64,000 nucleotides of DNA, from the NCBI GenBank assembly GCA_002339675.1, contig DDKB01000017.1:926346-990345 (forward strand). Direction: 5' to 3'. Each line of letters begins with the position of its first letter. Position 1 is the first letter of the stretch. The translations under genes and the position numbers were made by a program. The notes below the pieces were generated by a model. That model made no database searches, was not told the DNA's origin, and saw only the letters and a program-made list of their open reading frames with translations. This stretch comes from Stutzerimonas stutzeri (lineage in GTDB: Bacteria > Pseudomonadota > Gammaproteobacteria > Pseudomonadales > Pseudomonadaceae). This document shows positions 14,329-21,424 of this stretch, piece by piece.

Positions 14329-15717
14329 TCAGGCTCCTTGATCAGGGGGCGGCGGGCTGGACGCGGTGTTGGACGACGACGGAGCGAACCATTGGCCCTG
14401 GCGTTGCAACCGCCTGGCAATGCTGCCCAGGCACAGCCCCCGCAGCAGCATGAAGGCGAGGAAGGCCAACCACAATCCATTATTGCCCAGGCCGCGCAGC
14501 AGCCAGCCCAATGGTAGCGAAAACGCAACGGCTAGCAGCATCGCATTACGCATTTCCCGTGCTCGGGTCGCACCGATGAACAGCCCATCGAGCAAGTAGC
14601 TCCAGACCGCCACCAGCGGCAGCGCGGCCAGGTAGGGGAGAAAGGTGACCGCGGTGTCGCGCACCAGCGCAATGTCGGTTTGCAGGCCGATGAACAGCTC
14701 GCCGCCCAGCAGAAAGAACAGCCCGAACGCCAGGCTGGCGAGCAATGACCAGCCGCCGGCAACAGTAAGGATGCGGCGCAGCTCGATGCGGTTCTGCGCG
14801 CCGATGGCATGGCCGCTGAGCGCTTCGACGGCATGCGCCAGGCCGTCCAGGGCATGCGCGGTGAGCATCAGCCCGTTGAGCAACAGCGCATTGGCCGCCA
14901 CCGTGGCCTCGCCCAGGCGTGTGCCCTGCACCGTGACCAGGAAGAACACCAGCTGCAAGGCCAGCGAACGCAGAAAGATGTCGCGGTTGACCGCCATCAG
15001 CGGCCGCCAGCTCGCCCAGCGGCGCAGGGCCGCGCCATCCAGCCGGCCACGGTAACGCCGCAGCGCACCACGGGTCAGTGCCAGGCCGACGGCCACTCCG
15101 CTCCACTCGGCAAGCACCGAGGCGCGCGCAGCGCCGGGTACGCCCCAGCCCAGGCCCATGACGAACCAGAGATCGAGGCCGACGTTGATCAGGTTGGTGG
15201 TCAGCAGGATCGCCAGCGGCGCCCGCGCGTTCTGCGTGCCGAGAAACCAGCCGATCAGCGCCAGGTTGGCGAGTGCGGCGGGCAGGCCCAGCAGGCGCGT
15301 CTGGAAATACTGGTCAGTGAGGTCGTCGAGTGCGGCTGAAGGCTCCATCAACTGCAGTGCGAAGCCTTTGAGGGGGAGCGCGAACAGGCTCAGCAGCAGG
15401 GCGAAACCCAACGCCAGCAGCAAGCCCTGGAGCAGGACCTGACGCAGCGCACCGCCGTCCTCGCGTCCGGCCGCCTGCGCCGCGAAACCCGTCGTGCCCA
15501 TGCGCAGGAAGCCCATGACCCACGTCAGCAGGGTGTAGAGGCTGCCGCCCACCGCTACCGCCGCCAGCTGGTGCGCGTGCGGCAGGTGACCGATCACGGC
15601 ACTGTCGACCAGCGCCACCAGCGGCACGGAAAGGTTGGACAGGATCATCGGCGCAGCCAGCGCCCAGACCCGTTTATGGGTGGGGGCGTGCTGCCAGGCG
15701 GTCAGCAACCGTGACAT
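14329..15717 (-). CDS. MATE family efflux transporter (DinF-like)
   Basis: A 462-aa polytopic protein with about 12 transmembrane helices in two homologous bundles, coupling cation influx to drug or metabolite export. The N-terminus WALAAPMILSNLSVPLVALVDSAVIGHL, and the later GMLTAHALDG-type and GAQNR segments, match the DinF branch. It begins 111 bases from the next gene, with no LexA box noticed upstream. It is followed directly by DUF2214. Natural substrate unknown; DinF proteins are associated with oxidative stress and bile-salt or toxin efflux. Confidence 0.88.
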   Translation of the reverse strand: MSRLLTAWQHAPTHKRVWALAAPMILSNLSVPLVALVDSAVIGHLPHAHQLAAVAVGGSLYTLLTWVMGFLRMGTTGFAAQAAGREDGGALRQVLLQGLLLALGFALLLSLFALPLKGFALQLMEPSAALDDLTDQYFQTRLLGLPAALANLALIGWFLGTQNARAPLAILLTTNLINVGLDLWFVMGLGWGVPGAARASVLAEWSGVAVGLALTRGALRRYRGRLDGAALRRWASWRPLMAVNRDIFLRSLALQLVFFLVTVQGTRLGEATVAANALLLNGLMLTAHALDGLAHAVEALSGHAIGAQNRIELRRILTVAGGWSLLASLAFGLFFLLGGELFIGLQTDIALVRDTAVTFLPYLAALPLVAVWSYLLDGLFIGATRAREMRNAMLLAVAFSLPLGWLLRGLGNNGLWLAFLAFMLLRGLCLGSIARRLQRQGQWFAPSSSNTASSPPPPDQGA

Positions 15718-15804
15718 GAAGGGCTCCAGAGCAGCCCGGCATCATACGTCCCCCGGGCCAGTCGGCCAAACCTGCGCCTCGGTTTCGGCGTTCAGCTTGC
15801 GCGC

Positions 15805-16098
15805 TCAATGGATCAACCAACTCAACAACCAGAGTCCGAGGAACAGGTAGATCACCCCGGCAATGATCGAGCGGCGGAAAAAGGCGCGAAATGCGCCGAC
15901 CAGCAACATCAAGCCGATCGCCAGCGCGATCAGGCTGATCAGCGAGCGATCCATCCCCAGTGTTCGCGACAGGCCTTCGAGAAAGTTGGCGCCGGCATCG
16001 GCGAAAAGCCCGAAAAAGCCGCTGAGCGCATCGACGATATAGCGAATCACCGTGCCGAGCGCCTGGCCCAGCCATTCGAAAAAACTTTCCACCTGCAT
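15805..16098 (-). CDS. Small two-helix membrane protein
   Basis: A 97-aa protein starting at ATG 16098, which has a GGAG ribosome site upstream (the longer open frame to 16317 is not protein-like). The N-terminus is amphipathic (MQVESFFEWLGQALGTVIRYIVDALSG). Two hydrophobic segments follow at about residues 53-72 and 77-96, ending in LLSWLIH. No family is recognised with confidence. Convergent with nothing; divergent from the SdiA-regulated-type gene at 16311. Confidence 0.65.
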   Translation of the reverse strand: MQVESFFEWLGQALGTVIRYIVDALSGFFGLFADAGANFLEGLSRTLGMDRSLISLIALAIGLMLLVGAFRAFFRRSIIAGVIYLFLGLWLLSWLIH

Positions 16099-16310
16099 GC
16101 TGCACTCCTGCCAACCATCCGGGGCTGCTCGTCGCAGCCGTTCCTGCGCCATTGGGCTGCCAAACCATCCGGCAGTTCCCTGCCGCGAGCGGGGAACCCG
16201 GCGGTGACGGGCCGGTCCCTTGCTCGTCCGCGAGCGAAGCGGGCGCGTCACGCAATTGCAACCCAACCCCAGCAGTCTGTCTCGCCAACGCTGCGAGACG
16301 AGAACCGTCC

Positions 16311-17246
16311 ATGCCAACCCGGAACAATCGCTTTGCCGCCTGGCTGCCCGATGTCCATCCGCAGCGCTGGGCCCTGGGCCTGCTGGCCGCCGGCCTGCTG
16401 TATGCGGCCAGCAGTCTGCACCTCGATGAGCGGATCTTCTATTCGCTACAGTCGGCCTGGCACGCCGATGTGCGCGAAGCGCGCAGCCTCTGGCTGCCGG
16501 AATACCGCGTGCGGGTCGAGGCGTTGCCGGTGGCCGGGGTCGCCGACAACCTGTCCGGGCTGACCTTCGATGAGCATCGCAACCAGCTCTGGGCCGTGGT
16601 CAACAACCCGGAGGAGCTGGTCGCGCTGGATGCAGACGGGCACTTCATTGCGCGCTATCCGCTCGAGGGATTCACCGATGTCGAGGCGGTCAGCTACCTG
16701 GGCGATGGTCTCCTGGCGGTTGCCGAGGAACGCAGTCAGGCCCTGGTGATCCTGTCCGTGCCAAGTGAGCCGGGGGTGCTACGGCGCGACGACTATGCCT
16801 CGCTGACGCTGGCCCTCGGCGACGGCGAAAACTCGGGCTTCGAAGGGCTGGGCTACGACCGCGCCGGCGATCGCCTGTTCGTCGTCAAGGAGCACTCGCC
16901 GCGCAAGCTCTACGAAGTCCAGGGGCTCAAGGCCAGCCTGGACGGACAGCTGAACATCAAGGTGATCGACCGCGAGGCCTGGATCGAGGACAAGGACATG
17001 GCCAGCGATCTGTCCTCGGTGCACTACGACGAGCGCACCGGTCATCTGGTGCTGCTCAGCGACGAAGCCAAGATGCTGCTGGAGTTGAACAGCGCGGGTG
17101 AGCTCGTCAGCATCCGTTCGCTGTGGAGCGGCTTTGCCGGCTTGCAGCGCAGCGTGCCCCAGGCCGAAGGCATGACCTTCGATGCGCGCGGCAACCTCTA
17201 CCTGGTCGGCGAGCCCAACCTGTTCTATGCCTTCGAGCGCGAATAG
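16311..17246 (+). CDS. SdiA-regulated domain protein (YjiK family)
   Basis: A 311-aa protein. The ATG at 16311 is chosen because the protein-like sequence starts there (MPTRNNRFAAWLPDVHPQRW), with one membrane-anchor or signal segment at about residues 20-38. The rest is a beta-propeller with repeated blades: DNLSGLTFDEHRNQLWAVVN, FTDVEAVSYLGDGLLAVAEE, GFEGLGYDRAGDRLFVVKEH, DLSSVHYDERTGHLVLLSDE, AEGMTFDARGNLYLVGEP. This is the SdiA-regulated/YjiK family, periplasmic or surface proteins of unknown function sometimes compared to phytase-like propellers. It stands alone and converges with the YdcZ-type gene. Confidence 0.82.
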   Translation: MPTRNNRFAAWLPDVHPQRWALGLLAAGLLYAASSLHLDERIFYSLQSAWHADVREARSLWLPEYRVRVEALPVAGVADNLSGLTFDEHRNQLWAVVNNPEELVALDADGHFIARYPLEGFTDVEAVSYLGDGLLAVAEERSQALVILSVPSEPGVLRRDDYASLTLALGDGENSGFEGLGYDRAGDRLFVVKEHSPRKLYEVQGLKASLDGQLNIKVIDREAWIEDKDMASDLSSVHYDERTGHLVLLSDEAKMLLELNSAGELVSIRSLWSGFAGLQRSVPQAEGMTFDARGNLYLVGEPNLFYAFERE

Positions 17247-17260
17247 CCGTGCCGTCGCGT

Positions 17261-17710
17261 TCAGCCGCGGCGGATCATCCAGACGCCCCCGGCAATCAGC
17301 AGCAGCCCGGCGACCTTGCCGAGGCTGATCGACGATTGGCGGAAGCCCGCCCAGCCGAAATGGTCCAGTAGCAAGGCCATGCCCAGCTGGCCTGCCAGCA
17401 CCAGCGCCATGAACAGCAGCGCGCCGATGCGCGGGCCGGCGAAGGCGGCGGTGGCAATGAAGAACATGCCCAGCAGGCCGGCACACCAGTGATACCAGTT
17501 CAGGCCTCGCAAGGCCTGCAGGCCGGGCATGTCACGCTGGAACAGCACCACGCCTAACAGCGCCACGGTGCCGACCGCGAACGACAGCATGGCGGCGCTC
17601 ATCACGCTGCCGAAGTGCTTGGCGACTTGCCCGTTGATGCCGGCCTGAAGCGGCAGAAAGGCTCCGGCTATCAAGGGCATCACGAGAAGCCACCAGGCGA
17701 AAGAGGGCAT
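17261..17710 (-). CDS. DMT-type small transporter, YdcZ/DUF606 family
   Basis: A 149-aa membrane protein with five hydrophobic segments and family landmarks: FLPLQAGINGQVAKHFGSVMSAAMLSFAVG at the N-terminus, WYHWCAGLLGMFFIATAAFAGPRIG in the middle, and VLAGQLGMALLLDHFGWAGF near the end. YdcZ/DUF606 proteins are half-size relatives of EamA transporters and likely work as dimers; substrate unknown. The ATG at 17710 is preferred over the GTG 33 bases earlier because the first helix begins right after it. Confidence 0.82.
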   Translation of the reverse strand: MPSFAWWLLVMPLIAGAFLPLQAGINGQVAKHFGSVMSAAMLSFAVGTVALLGVVLFQRDMPGLQALRGLNWYHWCAGLLGMFFIATAAFAGPRIGALLFMALVLAGQLGMALLLDHFGWAGFRQSSISLGKVAGLLLIAGGVWMIRRG

Positions 17711-17906
17711 GCGGTTAACTCCGATCCAGAAGGCAGTTTGCACAGCGGCGCAATGTGGCTGGGCTCGCTCAGCCCGATGTCGCAGCGCGCCATGCGCCGG
17801 CGCAGCCCGCGCCTGCGTTGGCCCGCATGGGGCTGGGAGTTGTGTTCAATCGAGCCGCAATCACGCCCGCGGCGTCGGTTTGGTCGAACCGGACCGGACG
17901 GCGCGG

Positions 17907-18467
17907 CTAGCGCGGCGGGTACTGTGACAGCACCTTGGACACGGTATCGCGAAACAGGTTGCTGCGCTCCTGCGGGCTGCCCGGATCGTCGCGCAGGACC
18001 TGCTCGGCGCTGCCGCGCCAGACCAGCTTGCCGTCCGCGGCATCGAAGAAATCAATCTGCAGCGTGCCGACCTGGTAGTGAATGGTGCGCGTGTCGCTGA
18101 TCATCGGTCCGCCCCAGACGCCAGCCCAGGGATTGCCCCAGGCGCCCATGGAGGAGGTGGTGTATTGCTGCGAGCGCTGTTCAACGACAAGCCAGGCTTG
18201 CACCTTCACGTCCGCCTGGCCACCTGAGGCCGCGGGGCGCAGGCCGCGCTGCTCAAGCTGATCGGCAATGGCGCTCCGGATGCGTTGCTCGGTCAGGTCA
18301 CTTTTGATGCGTGGGTCGTCCGGGCGGTACTGCAGGGCCGGTTCCTTCCAGCTCCAGCTGCGGTAGGCGGAGAAGTCGCGCTGGGGATCGAAGTCGCGCT
18401 GCAGCTGCGTGCTCTGGCAGGCGGCCAGTAGCAACAGCAGGGGCAGCATCAGCAATGAACGGATCAT
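17907..18467 (-). CDS. DUF4136 lipoprotein (second of pair)
   Basis: A 186-aa lipoprotein starting at ATG 18467 with the lipobox LLLAACQS (Cys about 17). The DUF4136 domain runs from DFDPQRDFSAYRSWSWKEP, through IADQLEQRGLRPAASGGQADVKV and TIHYQVGTLQIDFFDAADGKLVWRG, to KVLSQYPPR. Function unknown; these are outer-membrane-directed lipoproteins by prediction. It lies 29 bases after a paralogous lipoprotein gene, so the two are an operon and probably a tandem duplication. Confidence 0.85.
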   Translation of the reverse strand: MIRSLLMLPLLLLLAACQSTQLQRDFDPQRDFSAYRSWSWKEPALQYRPDDPRIKSDLTEQRIRSAIADQLEQRGLRPAASGGQADVKVQAWLVVEQRSQQYTTSSMGAWGNPWAGVWGGPMISDTRTIHYQVGTLQIDFFDAADGKLVWRGSAEQVLRDDPGSPQERSNLFRDTVSKVLSQYPPR

Positions 18468-18496
18468 GGCGTTTCTCCTGGGCACGCGGCCCTCAA

Positions 18497-19117
18497 TCAG
18501 TGCGGCGGGTAATCGGCCAGCGCGCGGTTGACCGCTTCGCGCGCCGCTTCCTTGCGTTCGGCCTGGCTGCTGCCGCTGCGCGATTCGGCGCGGTTGCTCC
18601 AGACCGTTTGCCCGGAGGCGCTGTCGATCATCTCGATGCGAACCCGGATGACCTGTTCTTCGTAATTGCGCATCATCGGTGCGCTGCCGCCGATCATCAT
18701 CCCGGTGCCGTAACCCGGGCCGTAGCCGCCGTAGCGACCGGCGCCGATGCGCGGCCCGTAGTCGTCGTAGACCTGGCGCACGCGGGTTTCGAGCCGCGCG
18801 CTGGCGCTGATCTGGACGTCCCCCTTGGCACCGGCCGGTGCCGGGCGCAGGCCGCGTTGGTCGAGCGCGCCGGCGACCATTTCCTGCAGTTCTTCGGCGC
18901 CGAGCGACGCGCTGCCGGCCGGCGGGTTGCGCCAGCTCCAACTGTGATAACTGGAGAAATCCCGCGGCGCGGCGGGGTAGGTCGGCGACTGGATCTGCTC
19001 GACCGGCGGCGCCGGCGGAATAGGCGCGGATTCGGGCGTATAGGGGTTGCTGCTCTGGCATCCTGCCAGGCTCAAGCCGAGCAGGGCGCACAGCAGTGGG
19101 CGTGAGACAGGACGCAT
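18497..19117 (-). CDS. DUF4136 lipoprotein (first of pair)
   Basis: A 206-aa lipoprotein starting at ATG 19117 with the lipobox LSLAGCQS. It shares DFSSYHSWSWRNPP, ALDQRGLRPAPAGAKGDVQI and the C-terminal ALADYPPH pattern with its downstream paralogue. It has an extra Gly/Tyr-rich loop (GAGRYGGYGPGYGTG) and a Pro-rich linker after the lipid anchor. Function unknown. It begins 19 bases after the cmoM stop in the same direction. Confidence 0.85.
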   Translation of the reverse strand: MRPVSRPLLCALLGLSLAGCQSSNPYTPESAPIPPAPPVEQIQSPTYPAAPRDFSSYHSWSWRNPPAGSASLGAEELQEMVAGALDQRGLRPAPAGAKGDVQISASARLETRVRQVYDDYGPRIGAGRYGGYGPGYGTGMMIGGSAPMMRNYEEQVIRVRIEMIDSASGQTVWSNRAESRSGSSQAERKEAAREAVNRALADYPPH

Positions 19118-19136
19118 CGAAACCTCCGGGCCGGCT

Positions 19137-19886
19137 TCAGCGCGGCCGACACAGCCAGTGCAGGTAACGCCCGAGGCCGGCGAAGGTCGGATGGCGGCGG
19201 TAGGCCAGTTCCATCTCGATGAGGTCGGCCGGCTCGGTACGGGCCTGGAAATCGGCGGGCATGTAGTCATGGAATACACGCACGCCACTGGTTGATTCGA
19301 CCTGCCAGTGCGGCGCGAGTTGCGCGGCCAGCTCGCGCGGGTCGAGCGGCTGTTGCGGCGTCAGGCTCTGACGTTCACCGGCGTAGCTCTGGGTGCGCAG
19401 CTTCTTGAAATGGCCCTTGAGCAGGTTGCGGTAGATCAGCGCGTCGCGGTTGTAGAAGGCCAGCGACAGCCAGCCGTCCTCTGCAACCAGGCGGTGCAGC
19501 ACCGGCAGGATCGCTTGCGGTTCGGCCAGCCATTCCAGCACCGCATGGCAGATGACCAGATCGAAGCGGCCGTCGACATGCGCTTCAACCTCCTGCCAAG
19601 GCGCCTGGATGAACGTCGCCTGCTGGCCGGCTTCGGCGAACCGCTGGCGCGCGCCGTCGAGCATGGGTTCGGCGGGTTCGGCCAGTGTCACCTGATGGCC
19701 CTGCTGCGCCAGCCACAGGCTCATGTGGCCGAGGCCTGCGCCGATGTCCAGAACGCGTAACGGGCGCTGCGGCAGGATCTCGGTGAGATCCGCCTGCAGC
19801 ACGGCAAGGCGGATCGCACCCTTGGCGCCGCCGTAGATCTTCTCGGCGAAGCGCGTCGCCAGCTCGTCGAAATGGCGGTCGCTCAT
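19137..19886 (-). CDS. cmoM: tRNA 5-carboxymethoxyuridine methyltransferase CmoM
   Basis: A 249-aa SAM-dependent methyltransferase starting at ATG 19886. Motif I is VLDIGAGLGHMSLWLA, followed by VTLAEPAEPMLDGARQRF, FDLVICHAVLEWLAEP and WLSLAFYNRDALIYRNLLKGH, the last typical of CmoM (formerly SmtA). CmoM methylates cmo5U34 to mcmo5U34 in wobble-position tRNAs. Its first four bases overlap the stop of the MazG-like gene (ATGA), so the two are coupled. The assignment rests on the NRDALIYRNLLKG block as well as the general methyltransferase motifs. Confidence 0.8.
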   Translation of the reverse strand: MSDRHFDELATRFAEKIYGGAKGAIRLAVLQADLTEILPQRPLRVLDIGAGLGHMSLWLAQQGHQVTLAEPAEPMLDGARQRFAEAGQQATFIQAPWQEVEAHVDGRFDLVICHAVLEWLAEPQAILPVLHRLVAEDGWLSLAFYNRDALIYRNLLKGHFKKLRTQSYAGERQSLTPQQPLDPRELAAQLAPHWQVESTSGVRVFHDYMPADFQARTEPADLIEMELAYRRHPTFAGLGRYLHWLCRPR

Positions 19887-20188
19887 CGGGCGAACCGCCG
19901 CTCGTTGTCGGCCAGCTTGGCCAGCAAGGCCTGCTCCATGTCGATGCCCAGCTCGCTGCACATCAAGAGCAGGTACATGAGGATGTCGCCGACTTCCTGA
20001 CCGGCGTGGTCGAGTTGATCGGCCGGTAGCTGGCGCGATTCGTCCTCGGTCTGCCACTGGAAAATCTCCACCAGTTCGGCCATTTCCACGCTGGCGGCCA
20101 TGGCGAGGTTTTTCGGGCTGTGGAAACGCCGCCAGTCGTTGCGGTCGCGGATCGCATGCAGGCGTTGAGTGATCTGTTCGATGTTCAT
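19883..20188 (-). CDS. MazG-like nucleotide pyrophosphohydrolase
   Basis: A 101-aa all-alpha NTP pyrophosphatase of the RS21-C6/MazG-like type. The metal-binding ExxE...ExxD motif is seen in EMAELVEIFQW and EVGDILMYLLLM. Members hydrolyse non-canonical or surplus (d)NTPs to the monophosphate, a house-cleaning role. It is the first gene of a short minus-strand run, MazG-like/cmoM/two DUF4136 lipoproteins, with a 4-base overlap to cmoM. Confidence 0.85.
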   Translation of the reverse strand: MNIEQITQRLHAIRDRNDWRRFHSPKNLAMAASVEMAELVEIFQWQTEDESRQLPADQLDHAGQEVGDILMYLLLMCSELGIDMEQALLAKLADNERRFAR

Positions 20189-20255
20189 GTGGGAGGGCGG
20201 CTGTTCGAAAAGACGACAAGCTTCCGCCAGCGTGTCTGCGCCCGCAAGAGCAGCG

Positions 20256-21245
20256 TCAGCCGCCGCGCACTTTCAGTTCGCGCTCGATCGCAATCACGCC
20301 GGGGCAATAGTCGCCGTGCTCGATGGCGCGGATGGCCTGCTCCAGGGATCGCTCGGCGATCTGCTCGTGCTGCTGGGAAATCGCGTTGACCGGGATCGGC
20401 AGGAAGTCCAGCCACTGGGCGTCACCAAAGGTGGCCAGGCGCAGGTGCTCCGGCCACAGGAGGTTGCGCTCCTGCAGCGCATCGAAGACGCCTTCGAGCA
20501 AGACGTAGGCGGTAGTGATCAGCGCATCGGGCAGCGGGCCGCGGTCGAGCAGGGCAAGCATCTGCTGCCGCCCGCAAGCACGGCTGAACTGTTCGGCGCG
20601 CAGCACGCTGACCTGACCCTGATGCTGCGCCAGGGCCTGGTGGAAACCTTCCTCGCGCTGCTGGCTGATACGTAAGCCCGGGCGCGCGCTGGTCAGCGCA
20701 ACGTGGGCGTCAGCCGGTACAACCAGCGAGCGGGCCAGTTGCGCCGCAGCTTCACGGTCATCGCTGACCACCGAGCAGAAGTGGTCGGCGTCCAGGGCCC
20801 GGTCGAGCGCAATCACCGGCGTGCCGCTCGCCTGAAGCTTGCGATAACTGCTGTCGCTGGCAGGCAGGCAGCTGGCGACGATCAAGGCATCGCAGCGGCG
20901 CGAGCGCAGCAGCTGAATGACCTGCCGCTCGGTATCCGGCTCGTCGTCGGTGCCGGCGATCAGCAACTGATAGCCGCGCTGCCGGGCGCGTTGCTCCAGC
21001 AGCTTGGCCAGGCGCGCATAGCTGGGGTTTTCCAGGTCCGGAACGATGAAACCCAGCGTACGCGACTGCCCACGGCGCAGGCCCGCGGCCTGCTGATCGA
21101 GCTGAAAACCCTGCTGCTCGGCCACTGCCAGCACCCGCTCGACCGTGGCCGGGCTGATGCGCCGCTGTGCGGCTTTGCCGTTGAGCACGTAGCTGGCGGT
21201 GGTGACCGAAACGTTGGCGAGGCGGGCGAGATCGGTGAGTTTCAA
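20256..21245 (-). CDS. fruR: Fructose PTS repressor FruR/Cra (TTG start)
   Basis: A 329-aa LacI-family regulator. The N-terminal helix-turn-helix KLTDLARLANVSVTTASYVLNGK is followed by the hinge and a periplasmic-binding-like core (LGFIVPDLENPSYARLAK, LRSRRCDALIVASCLP, ALITTAYVLLEGVF). No ATG or GTG lies in frame near this domain; the TTG at 21245 immediately precedes KLTD and has AGGA upstream, so it is the likely start. It is divergent from fruBKA and, by analogy with pseudomonad FruR, represses that operon until fructose-1-phosphate releases it. The operator between them is visible at 21322. Confidence 0.9.
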   Translation of the reverse strand: MKLTDLARLANVSVTTASYVLNGKAAQRRISPATVERVLAVAEQQGFQLDQQAAGLRRGQSRTLGFIVPDLENPSYARLAKLLEQRARQRGYQLLIAGTDDEPDTERQVIQLLRSRRCDALIVASCLPASDSSYRKLQASGTPVIALDRALDADHFCSVVSDDREAAAQLARSLVVPADAHVALTSARPGLRISQQREEGFHQALAQHQGQVSVLRAEQFSRACGRQQMLALLDRGPLPDALITTAYVLLEGVFDALQERNLLWPEHLRLATFGDAQWLDFLPIPVNAISQQHEQIAERSLEQAIRAIEHGDYCPGVIAIERELKVRGG

Positions 21246-21321
21246 CAGAGGGTCCTGGGACGGGTGGTTTGAACTCGGGCTTCTAGAATTACCCAATATT
21301 GCGTAAGGTGCCAGCCTTAGG

Positions 21322-21333
21322 TGAAACGTTTCA
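21322..21333. promoter_or_regulatory. FruR/Cra-type operator
   Basis: Perfect 12-bp palindrome TGAAACGTTTCA, flanked by GG and GC, between the divergent fruR and fruB genes. It matches the Cra family operator pattern (TGAAWCSNTTCA-like). It lies 91 bases before the fruB ATG. Confidence 0.8.
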
Positions 21334-21424
21334 GCAGCTTGCCGGTCTGAAGCGCCAGCCCAGGATCGGGCACTGCCGGCGCAGCCGCCGGCCATAACAA
21401 TCGCGAGCCCCGCAGGAGTTCTCC

